In this document: positions 1-5,527 of the stretch, piece after piece
How the letters are laid out: each line of letters starts with the position of its first letter
Position numbering within the stretch: the stretch's first letter is position 1
Source of the DNA: Deltaproteobacteria bacterium
Lineage (GTDB): Bacteria > Myxococcota > UBA727 > JABDBI01
DNA: 8,862 bases
Assembly: GCA_016764955.1 (NCBI GenBank)
Contig: JAESQZ010000102.1
Location: 1-8,862, forward strand
Direction: 5' to 3'
Notes under the pieces: model-generated
The model's database searches: none
What the model saw: only the letters and a program-made list of their open reading frames with translations
Told to the model about the DNA's origin: nothing
Made by a program: the position numbers and the translations under genes

Positions 1-1
1 C

Positions 2-1186
2 ATGACATTCATCGTAGCGGCCTTGGGCTACTTTGTGGATATTTACGACTTGCTATTATTCGGCGTTGTCCGCATTGAAAGCTTGCGCGGCATTGGCATT
101 GCCGACGAGCAACTCTTGGATTCAGGTGTCCTGCTAATTAATTACCAGATGGCCGGCATGCTCGTGGGTGGACTTTTTTGGGGAGTCCTAGCCGATAGAA
201 AAGGCCGCACGGTCGTCTTGATGGCTTCTATTTTGATATACTCCTTGGCCAACTTAGCCAATGCCTTCGTGGACAGCATCGCGACTTATGCGATTTGCAG
301 ATTTGTCGCTGGCCTTGGGCTATCGGGAGAAGTGGGCTCTGCGGTTACTTTAATTAGTGAAAGTGCCAAAGCAAATACTCGAACCCTTTGGACAACGCTC
401 TTAACGGCATTTGGATTACTGGGCGCCGTCACCGCTGGATTTGTTGGCGATTATTTTACGTGGCAAGTTGCCTATTTGGTTGGCGGCAGCATGGGGCTTG
501 TTTTATTGCTCTTGCGTTTTCAAGTTCTCGAATCGTCTATTTTCAACAAATCATCAGTCGAAAATCGAGGCCGAATTGATTTGCTTGTCAGAAGCAAAGA
601 ACGTTTTGGCCGTTACTCTGCCTGTGTTTTACTCGGTGTGCCCATTTGGTTTACAGCCGGAATCTTAATGACCTTTGCACCTGAACTCACAGAAGCGATT
701 GGATACAGCGAGGTTATTTCAGCGAGCCATGCGCTTTTGTATTGTTATTCCGGACTTTTTATCGGGGATTTATTGTGTGGACTCATGAGCCATTGGGTGA
801 AGTCTAGACGATTTGCACTGGCAGCTTTTTTAGCGCTCAATGGCGCTTTAACAGTCGTCTACTTAAGCATGCCAGCGATGAGCTCAAATGCTTTTTATAT
901 GTTATGCGGCGTTCTTGGACTTTCAGCTGGTTATTGGTCGGTTTATATCACGCTGGTTTCAGAAAGCTTTGGCACCAATATTAGAGCTACAGCTGTTACG
1001 ACAGTCACCAATTGCATGCGTGGCTCAGTGGTTTTGATGACCTCTGGCATTCAAGCCCTAAGCAGCTTTTTGACACTGCCTCAAAGTGCTTTATTAATTG
1101 GAATACTTGTATTGCTAGCGGCCGTATTTTCGCTTATCTATTTAAGTGAAACTTTTGGCAAAAAGCTGGATTACACTGAGTGCTAG
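2..1186 (+). CDS. MFS transporter, 5' end probably cut by the window edge
   Basis: This is an inner-membrane transporter of the major facilitator superfamily; the substrate cannot be told from the sequence. The 394 visible residues are mostly hydrophobic segments compatible with about 12 membrane helices. The first helix (about residues 3-22, with YFVDIYD) starts almost at the visible N-terminus. The loop after helix 2 carries MFS motif A, GVLADRKGR (61-69). A second conserved patch, RFVAGLGLSGE (near residues 99-110), fits the helix 4 region. The ATG at position 2 has only one base before it, so no ribosome site can be judged, and family members usually have a short cytoplasmic leader; the real start is probably upstream. 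The stop overlaps the GTG start of recO by 7 bases, which suggests co-transcription. The family call is secure; the function is open. Confidence 0.85.
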   Translation: MTFIVAALGYFVDIYDLLLFGVVRIESLRGIGIADEQLLDSGVLLINYQMAGMLVGGLFWGVLADRKGRTVVLMASILIYSLANLANAFVDSIATYAICRFVAGLGLSGEVGSAVTLISESAKANTRTLWTTLLTAFGLLGAVTAGFVGDYFTWQVAYLVGGSMGLVLLLLRFQVLESSIFNKSSVENRGRIDLLVRSKERFGRYSACVLLGVPIWFTAGILMTFAPELTEAIGYSEVISASHALLYCYSGLFIGDLLCGLMSHWVKSRRFALAAFLALNGALTVVYLSMPAMSSNAFYMLCGVLGLSAGYWSVYITLVSESFGTNIRATAVTTVTNCMRGSVVLMTSGIQALSSFLTLPQSALLIGILVLLAAVFSLIYLSETFGKKLDYTEC

Positions 1187-1752
1187 AAACTGTTCATGAT
1201 GAAATTATAATTACGTCTTTGGTCAAATATGGCGACAACGATGCTATTGCGCGTGTTTTCACCCAGGAGCATGGGCGCTTAAGTTTATTTTGCAGAAGTG
1301 CTTTTAAGCCCTCAAAACGCCGCGGCAGCACCGTGCAAACCATGGCCCGAGGCCGAGCTGGGTTTAAGCTCAAAGAGCATAAGCTTTCTACTTTGACTGA
1401 GTTGGATATTGGCGCTTATACCCATGCATTGGCCAGCAGCCTCAGGGGCTTCTCGCTTGCCGCTTATGCTTGCGAAATCGTCGAAGTTTTCGTGGCAGAA
1501 CATGACCCGGCGCCTAAAGTTTTTGATCTTTTGGACAATTTTTTACGCTTAGCATCGAGTAAGCCTATTTCAACTTTGGCGATTAGAACTTTCGAGTCTA
1601 AACTACTCCAAGCTTGCGGGCTTTTATCTATTGAAGAATCCAAAGAGCAGGACTTGAAAAAGATGGCTGATCTTTTCACTTGGCACCTTAGGCAGCATAA
1701 ACAAACGCCCTTAAAAAGCCTGGCTTTTTTTAAGCAGGTGATGCCGTCATGA
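1180..1752 (+). CDS. recO: DNA repair protein RecO, short form
   Basis: RecO helps RecF and RecR load RecA on gapped DNA and anneals single strands coated by SSB. The N-terminal OB fold is recognisable in about residues 1-78 (IIITSLVKYGDNDAIARVFTQEHG, then a basic FKPSKRRGS stretch). A helical domain follows (AYACEIVEVF, IRTFESKLLQACGLL). The protein ends in PLKSLAFFKQVMPS, which matches the terminal PLKSRELFRQFMP of E. coli RecO as I recall it, so the C-terminus is natural. At 190 residues it is about 50 short of the usual 240: the segment between QACGLL and PLKS is reduced, and no Cys4 zinc site is present. GTG at 1180 is the only sensible start in frame. It overlaps the transporter gene by 7 bases and has a weak ribosome site. 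Identification is good; whether the short form is fully active is unknown. Confidence 0.82.
   Translation: MLETVHDEIIITSLVKYGDNDAIARVFTQEHGRLSLFCRSAFKPSKRRGSTVQTMARGRAGFKLKEHKLSTLTELDIGAYTHALASSLRGFSLAAYACEIVEVFVAEHDPAPKVFDLLDNFLRLASSKPISTLAIRTFESKLLQACGLLSIEESKEQDLKKMADLFTWHLRQHKQTPLKSLAFFKQVMPS
1713..1731 (+). terminator. A-tract/T-tract hairpin inside the recO 3' end
   Basis: AAAAAGC (1713-1719), loop CTG and GCTTTTT (1723-1729) form a 7-bp stem running into a seven-T tract (1725-1731). It looks like a weak intrinsic terminator that could end the transporter-recO transcript just before the recO stop. Only two pairs are G-C, and the bases also encode the conserved PLKS..FF of RecO, so the resemblance may be accidental. 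Confidence 0.22.
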
Positions 1753-1784
1753 CAATAAAACCACTTCAGCTAGAGATAGGTTGA
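1749..1784 (+). pseudogene. 11-codon ORF, possible remnant of the gene that followed recO
   Basis: The ATG overlaps the recO stop in the classic ATGA arrangement, and AGGTGA (1736-1741) lies 7 bases upstream as a plausible ribosome site. This is how a co-transcribed downstream gene normally begins. Yet the frame stops after MTIKPLQLEIG, exactly where the hipBA promoter sequence begins (TTGACT at 1781). The residues PLQLEIG resemble the start of methyltransferase motif I, for example TrmB-like LEIG.G.G, but 11 residues are too few to identify a gene. It could equally be a chance ORF. I infer a gene start that lost its body when the hipBA block arrived. Confidence 0.25.
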
Positions 1785-1809
1785 CTTAAGGAGCATTTTT
1801 ATGTACCAT
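1781..1809 (+). promoter_or_regulatory. Candidate sigma70-type promoter of hipBA
   Basis: TTGACT (1781-1786) matches the -35 consensus at five of six positions. With a 17-base spacer it is followed by TACCAT (1804-1809), four of six against TATAAT. The predicted transcript start would be near 1816, leaving about 30 bases of leader before hipB. The -10 overlaps the inverted repeat at 1806-1822, as expected for a self-repressed operon. Confidence 0.4.
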
Positions 1810-1827
1810 ATAAACTGTATGGCATAG
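1801..1827 (+). CDS. Possible 8-codon leader ORF upstream of hipB
   Basis: ATG at 1801 is preceded by a very good ribosome site, AAGGAG (1788-1793), 7 bases upstream. It encodes MYHINCMA and then stops 18 bases before hipB. If hipB is transcribed only from the promoter predicted at 1781-1809, this ATG would lie upstream of the transcript start. It could then be translated only on read-through from recO. I regard it as a weak candidate. Confidence 0.15.
   Translation: MYHINCMA
1806..1822. promoter_or_regulatory. Candidate HipB operator, CCATA-N7-TATGG
   Basis: CCATA (1806-1810) and TATGG (1818-1822) form a perfect 5-bp inverted repeat with a 7-base centre, 24 bases before the hipB start and on top of the predicted -10. 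HipB dimers in E. coli bind the similarly spaced TATCC-N8-GGATA. The arrangement fits autorepression by HipB with HipA as co-repressor. Only one copy is seen. Confidence 0.35.
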
Positions 1828-1845
1828 AATAAAGGACCTTAACTA

Positions 1846-2145
1846 ATGAGACCGATTTCTGTTGAACATGGGCTTCGTAAGCTCGGAAGCGATATGCGTG
1901 ATGCTCGCATAAGAAGGCGAATTTCTGTCGCAATCATGTCTCAAAGAGCGTCTATCAATCGAACAACTCTCAGTAAGATTGAAAAAGGAGACACTGGAGT
2001 AGCCATTGGATCCTATGCAACCGTTTTATTTATACTGGGAATGTTTGATCGGTTGAAGGAAATTGCAGATGTCAAGCATGATGCTCTGGGGCTTGAGCTG
2101 GATGAAGAACGCCTTCCTAAACGGATTAGACAACGGGTGCGCTGA
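1846..2145 (+). CDS. hipB: HipB-like antitoxin, Xre-family DNA-binding protein
   Basis: This 99-residue protein is predicted to bind and neutralise the HipA kinase and to repress the operon. Residues about 10-66 form an Xre/Cro-type helix-turn-helix domain: RKLGSDMRDARIRRRISVAI, then MSQRASINRTTLSKIEKGDTGVAIGSYATVLFILGM, where the TLSKIEKG turn is typical of the family. The tail (about 67-99) is charged and ends in a basic stretch, PKRIRQRVR, longer than a minimal HTH protein. AAAGGA (1831-1836) lies 9 bases before the ATG. Its TGA shares one base with the hipA ATG (TGATG), so translation is probably coupled. Arginine codons here are often AGA, AGG, CGA and CGG, unlike the mainly CGC/CGT flanking genes, which hints at transfer. 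The identification rests on both the domain and the partner gene. Confidence 0.85.
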   Translation: MRPISVEHGLRKLGSDMRDARIRRRISVAIMSQRASINRTTLSKIEKGDTGVAIGSYATVLFILGMFDRLKEIADVKHDALGLELDEERLPKRIRQRVR

Positions 2146-3368
2146 TGGAAAAGGAAATTTGGGTTTATGTTGATTTGAAAGGGGTTCCGCATTTAGCAGG
2201 TCGGCTTTGGACACGTCTACGTAAAAATAAGGAAAGCGCTACATTTGAGTATGACAAAAATTGGTTGGAATACCCTGAGCGATTTTCATTAGATCCTGTC
2301 TTGACTCTGGACCCAGGTCCTTTCCAGGCGCATCCTGGCCAAATTCTTTTTGGCGCCTTAGGAGACTCAGCTCCGGATCGTTGGGGGCGCTCACTGATGC
2401 GTCGAGCTGAACGAAGACGTGCAGAGCATCTACATGAAACGCCAAGAACATTATGGGAAACAGATTACCTCTTAGGAGTCAGTGATGAAGCAAGACAAGG
2501 TGCACTGCGTTTTTCTATCCAAAAAGGAGGACCCTTTCTGGCTTCTGGTGATACAAAAATACCTCCGCTGCTCGAGTTGCCCAAACTGCTTGCAGCCACC
2601 GAACATCTTTTGAGTAAAACTGATACAGACGAAGAACTACAACTTCTTTTAGTGCCAGGGTCCTCTTTGGGAGGGGCCCGTCCGAAAGCATCCGTGCGAG
2701 ATCGAGACGGCGTGTTAAGTATCGCAAAGTTTCCCAGACAAGACGACGATATAAATGTCACTCTCTGGGAAGCGCTGGCTCTTACTCTGGCTAAAAAAGC
2801 GGGTATATCAGTTCCTGTATGGAGGCTTGAGAAAGTTGCTGGTAGAACGGTGATTTTGCTTTCTCGCTTTGATCGAGCAGGAAAGATTCGAATTCCATTT
2901 TTGTCAGCCATGAGCATGTTAAATGCCAAAGATAATGAAACCCGGAGTTATCTTGAAATTGCTGAATCACTACGTCGTTTTGGTGCCTCCCCAAAAGAAG
3001 ATATGATGGAACTCTGGCGGCGGATCGTCTTCAATATCCTGATTTCCAATACGGACGACCACCTTCGAAATCACGGATTTTTATATGAAGGGCCGAGAGG
3101 CTGGAGACTTTCTCCTGCATACGATATGAATCCGGTGCCAACGGATATCAAGCGGAAAATCTTATCCACAGCAATTAACTTAGAAGATACAACTGCTTCA
3201 GTGGATTTAGCGATGGAAGTTTACTCTTACTTCGATTTGAACTTGAATAAAGCTTCTGAAATTTTAAAAGAGGTGCGAAATTCAGTAAAGACTTGGAGAG
3301 AAGAGGCACTTAAAATAGGGCTTAAAAAAACCGAAATAAACCGGATGGAATCTGCTTTTGAAATATAA
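2145..3368 (+). CDS. hipA: HipA-like serine/threonine kinase toxin
   Basis: This is predicted to be the toxin of the pair, a kinase related to E. coli HipA, which phosphorylates glutamyl-tRNA synthetase and causes growth arrest; the target here is unknown. At 407 residues it is near the usual 400-440. An N-terminal HipA subdomain covers about residues 1-125 (GDSAPDRWGR at 73-82). The glycine-rich, autophosphorylation-type loop PGSSLGGARPKAS is at 171-183. The likely ATP-contacting lysine is K195 in SIAKFP. RFDR at 241-244 is a family motif. The catalytic segment NTDDHLRNHGF has D304 and N309 spaced as in E. coli HipA (D309, N314), and the metal-binding aspartate is D327 in LSPAYDMNP. All key residues are present, so it should be an active kinase. 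It overlaps hipB by one base. Its target and role (persistence, mobile-element stability or defence) cannot be read from the sequence. Confidence 0.87.
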   Translation: MEKEIWVYVDLKGVPHLAGRLWTRLRKNKESATFEYDKNWLEYPERFSLDPVLTLDPGPFQAHPGQILFGALGDSAPDRWGRSLMRRAERRRAEHLHETPRTLWETDYLLGVSDEARQGALRFSIQKGGPFLASGDTKIPPLLELPKLLAATEHLLSKTDTDEELQLLLVPGSSLGGARPKASVRDRDGVLSIAKFPRQDDDINVTLWEALALTLAKKAGISVPVWRLEKVAGRTVILLSRFDRAGKIRIPFLSAMSMLNAKDNETRSYLEIAESLRRFGASPKEDMMELWRRIVFNILISNTDDHLRNHGFLYEGPRGWRLSPAYDMNPVPTDIKRKILSTAINLEDTTASVDLAMEVYSYFDLNLNKASEILKEVRNSVKTWREEALKIGLKKTEINRMESAFEI

Positions 3369-3405
3369 ACAAATGTTCTTTTGTTACACAAGCGGAGGTT
3401 TAATT

Positions 3406-3489
3406 ATGTTTCGACATTGTAGAATATTCATCGCCTTGACCTTAGTAATGGGCCTGTCATTCAGCAGTTGTTATTCTAAACGCTATTAA
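3406..3489 (+). CDS. Tiny lipoprotein, 27 residues, downstream of hipA
   Basis: The ORF encodes MFRHCRIFIALTLVMGLSF followed by SSCYSKRY. It has a basic N-terminus (R3, H4, R6), a hydrophobic core (IFIALTLVMGL) and a lipobox-like FSSC with the cysteine at residue 22, leaving only six residues in the mature lipopeptide including the cysteine. AGCGGAGG (3391-3398), 7 bases before the ATG, is the best ribosome site in this region. The short length and lipid attachment recall entericidin-like and lysis-type lipoproteins, but there is no sequence match I can name. It lies 37 bases after hipA and may share its transcript. F at -3 of the lipobox is acceptable but not ideal. I am fairly confident the gene is translated; its role is unknown. 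Confidence 0.55.
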   Translation: MFRHCRIFIALTLVMGLSFSSCYSKRY

Positions 3490-3573
3490 TGTGGATATTC
3501 GATGCCTTACAAACAGTCCATGTTGTTTAGCTACCCCCTTGTTTATTGCCCAGCCTCATGAGAATAAAAACCC

Positions 3574-4404
3574 ATGATCAAACGCATTGCCGTTGTCGGA
3601 ACCGGCCAAATGGGAGCAGGCATTGCACTCGTCGCCGCACAAAGCGGATTTGACACGCTGGCTTATGAGCCATCTGAAAAAACCCGTGCTCGTGCGCAAG
3701 CTTATTTTGAAAAAAAGCTGAGTGTCACCCCGGCCTCCGAGCCGGGGTCTAGTTTTACTGGATCCCGGATCAAGCCCGGGATGACAGCGTTTTGTTCTGA
3801 TTTAAGTGAACTTGAGGACTGTGATTTAATTATCGAAGCTATTCCCGAACAAGAGTCGCTCAAAGCAGAACTTTTTGAAAAGCTTGACCAGATAGCCAAA
3901 CCAGAAGCTATTTTGGCCAGCAATACGTCGTCTATTTCGATTTCAAAACTCGCGAGCTTCACTAAGAGACCTGAACAAGTCATGGGCATGCACTTTATGA
4001 ATCCCGTGCCTATTATGAAACTCGTCGAGTTAATCAGGGGCCAGCAAACTTCAGATAAAACCTACGAAGCCGTTAAAGCCACAGCTGAAAAGATGGGCAA
4101 AGTCACTACGACTTCTAAAGACCACCCGGGCTTTATTGCGAATCGCATCTTGATGCCCATGATCAACGAAGCATTTGATGCTCTGCAAGAAGGCCTAGCC
4201 AGCGCCGAGGACATCGATACCACTTTAAGATTGGGCGCCAATCACCCCATGGGACCTCTCACGTTGGCCGATTTCATTGGCCTTGACACTTGTGTTTCTA
4301 TTTTGAAAATTATGGGCCGAAAACCCAGTGCGCTCTTGCAGCAATATGTCGATGCAGGCAAACTGGGCAAAAAATCTGGCCAAGGAGTTTTTAAATATGT
4401 TTGA
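3574..4404 (+). CDS. hbd: 3-hydroxybutyryl-CoA dehydrogenase with a translated palindromic repeat
   Basis: This enzyme interconverts (S)-3-hydroxybutyryl-CoA and acetoacetyl-CoA with NAD(H). It has the Rossmann motif VVGTGQMGAG (7-16) and an acidic residue (E32) after the second strand. SNTSSIS (116-122) follows, then the catalytic H140 in MGMHFMNP, E152 in KLVEL, and HPGFIANR. The C-terminal domain has GANHPMGPLTLADFIGLD and ends in LGKKSGQGVFKY. Length is 276 residues against about 282 for the clostridial enzyme. Residues 50-71 (VTPASEPGSSFTGSRIKPGMT) come from the palindromic repeat at 3723-3786 and occupy the place of the usual KKGK...RI helical segment. A second difference is a loss of about seven residues before ALLQQYVDAGKLG. 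The ATG at 3574 has only a weak ribosome site. It starts an operon with the next two genes, overlapping the acyl-CoA dehydrogenase gene by 8 bases. Substrate chain length is inferred from similarity. Confidence 0.88.
   Translation: MIKRIAVVGTGQMGAGIALVAAQSGFDTLAYEPSEKTRARAQAYFEKKLSVTPASEPGSSFTGSRIKPGMTAFCSDLSELEDCDLIIEAIPEQESLKAELFEKLDQIAKPEAILASNTSSISISKLASFTKRPEQVMGMHFMNPVPIMKLVELIRGQQTSDKTYEAVKATAEKMGKVTTTSKDHPGFIANRILMPMINEAFDALQEGLASAEDIDTTLRLGANHPMGPLTLADFIGLDTCVSILKIMGRKPSALLQQYVDAGKLGKKSGQGVFKYV
3723..3786. repeat. Palindromic repeat, copy 1, inside the hbd coding region
   Basis: This 64-base element begins TGTCA and ends TGACA. The left hairpin is CCCCGGC (3728-3734), loop CTCCGA, GCCGGGG (3741-3747). 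The right hairpin is ATCCCGG (3762-3768), loop ATCAAGC, CCGGGAT (3776-3782). It is in the same orientation as the copies at 7421 and 8810. It is read without a stop as residues 50-71 of the dehydrogenase, in the same frame in which copy 2 would read PALDAGSS...TGSRVKPGMT. The family resembles dispersed elements common in alphaproteobacterial genomes and is analogous to the Rickettsia elements found inside genes. Confidence 0.9.
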
Positions 4405-5527
4405 TTTGTCTGAAACCCACGAGCTTTTGCGCAAAACCTGCCGTGATTTTGCTAATAAACAACTCAAGCCTGTCGCCGCTGAACTCGATCAAAAACACCA
4501 GTACCCAGAGAGCCAAATCAAAGCACTTGGCAAAATGGGCTTGATGGGCGTTTTCATGCCTGACTCACACGGGGGCGCTGACTTAGATGCCTTGGCTTAC
4601 GCAATCGCCATGGAAGAGATTTCACGAGGCTGCGCTTCTTGCGGCGTAGTCATGAGTGTAAACAACTCACTCTTTTGTGATCCAATTTATAAATATGGCT
4701 CTGAGTTTTTACACCAGAACTTTCTAAAGCCTTATGCCTCAGGCCAAAAACTTGGTTGCTTTGCTTTGAGCGAACCAGGCAATGGCTCTGACGCCGCTGC
4801 CGCTAAAACAACAGCGACCAAAACATCCGATGGCTACTTATTAAACGGCACAAAAGCTTGGATTACCAACGGCTACGAAGCCAACGCTGCTATCGTATTT
4901 GCAACCACAGATGCAAGCGCTGGGCACAGGGGCATCTCTGCATTTGTGGTCCCCATGCCGACTAAAGGCCTAAGCTTGGGCAAAAAAGAAGACAAGCTGG
5001 GTATCAGGGCATCTTCTACTTGCAACTTAATCTTTGAAGACTGCTTAATCCCGCATGGAAATTTGCTAGGTGACGAAGGCGCTGGATTTAAAATAGCGAT
5101 GTCAACTTTAGATGGCGGCCGTATCGGCATCGCTGGCCAAGCACTAGGCATTGCGCAAGCTGCTTTGGAAGACTCGTTGGCTTATGCCAAAGAGCGTCAA
5201 TCTTTCGGCAAGCCGATTATAAAGCTGCAGTTGATTCAAAATAAAATCGCCGATATGGCACTGCGCATCGAAAGTGCACGCCTGCTGACCTGGAAGGCAG
5301 CACACTTAAAAGACAAAGGCGTCAGGTTTACCAAAGAAGCTGCGATGGCTAAGTTAGCTGCTTCTGAAACAGCGACGTTTGCAGCGCACCAAGCCATGCA
5401 GATTTTTGGCGGCAATGGTTATGTCACAGAATATCCTGTCGAGCGCTACTATCGCGATGCGCGTATCACAGAGATTTATGAGGGCACCAGTGAAATCCAA
5501 CGTTTGGTGATTGCTGCCAATGCGTGA
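4397..5527 (+). CDS. Short-chain (butyryl-type) acyl-CoA dehydrogenase
   Basis: This FAD enzyme oxidises a short acyl-CoA to the trans-2-enoyl-CoA and passes electrons to an electron-transfer flavoprotein. I chose ATG 4397 (376 residues): the protein then begins MFDLSETHELLRKTCRDFA like its family, and AAGGAG (4382-4387) lies 9 bases upstream. The N-terminal helical domain is followed by the flavin and substrate motif CFALSEPGNGSDAA (from about 121), LNGTKAWITNG, and the C-terminal four-helix domain with ERQSFGKPI and MQIFGGNGYVTEYPVERYYRDARI. The catalytic base is E362 in IYEGTSEIQR, the position used by short- and medium-chain enzymes. Isovaleryl-CoA dehydrogenase uses a glutamate in the MS.LD.ER region, and here that stretch reads MSTLDGGR, so an isovaleryl enzyme is unlikely. 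The gene overlaps hbd and the lyase gene by 8 bases each. Exact chain preference is inferred. Confidence 0.9.
   Translation: MFDLSETHELLRKTCRDFANKQLKPVAAELDQKHQYPESQIKALGKMGLMGVFMPDSHGGADLDALAYAIAMEEISRGCASCGVVMSVNNSLFCDPIYKYGSEFLHQNFLKPYASGQKLGCFALSEPGNGSDAAAAKTTATKTSDGYLLNGTKAWITNGYEANAAIVFATTDASAGHRGISAFVVPMPTKGLSLGKKEDKLGIRASSTCNLIFEDCLIPHGNLLGDEGAGFKIAMSTLDGGRIGIAGQALGIAQAALEDSLAYAKERQSFGKPIIKLQLIQNKIADMALRIESARLLTWKAAHLKDKGVRFTKEAAMAKLAASETATFAAHQAMQIFGGNGYVTEYPVERYYRDARITEIYEGTSEIQRLVIAANA

Noticed and set aside
2465..2929. A 154-codon minus-strand frame opposite hipA
   Set aside because: It lies entirely under the well-supported hipA frame, is serine-rich without a recognisable domain, and is best explained as a shadow of hipA codons.
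3368..3385. AACAAA...TTTGTT hairpin after hipA as a terminator
   Set aside because: It is a six-pair, almost all A-T stem with no T run after it, too weak to support termination.
3490..3561. Open frame of 23 codons between the lipoprotein gene and hbd as the tail of the gene interrupted after recO
   Set aside because: Its residues do not resemble a methyltransferase end and it has no ribosome site; an open stretch this short is expected by chance.
4328..4396. Upstream extension of the acyl-CoA dehydrogenase by 23 residues
   Set aside because: The extra residues overlap the conserved end of hbd and are not family-like; ATG 4397 has AAGGAG at correct spacing.
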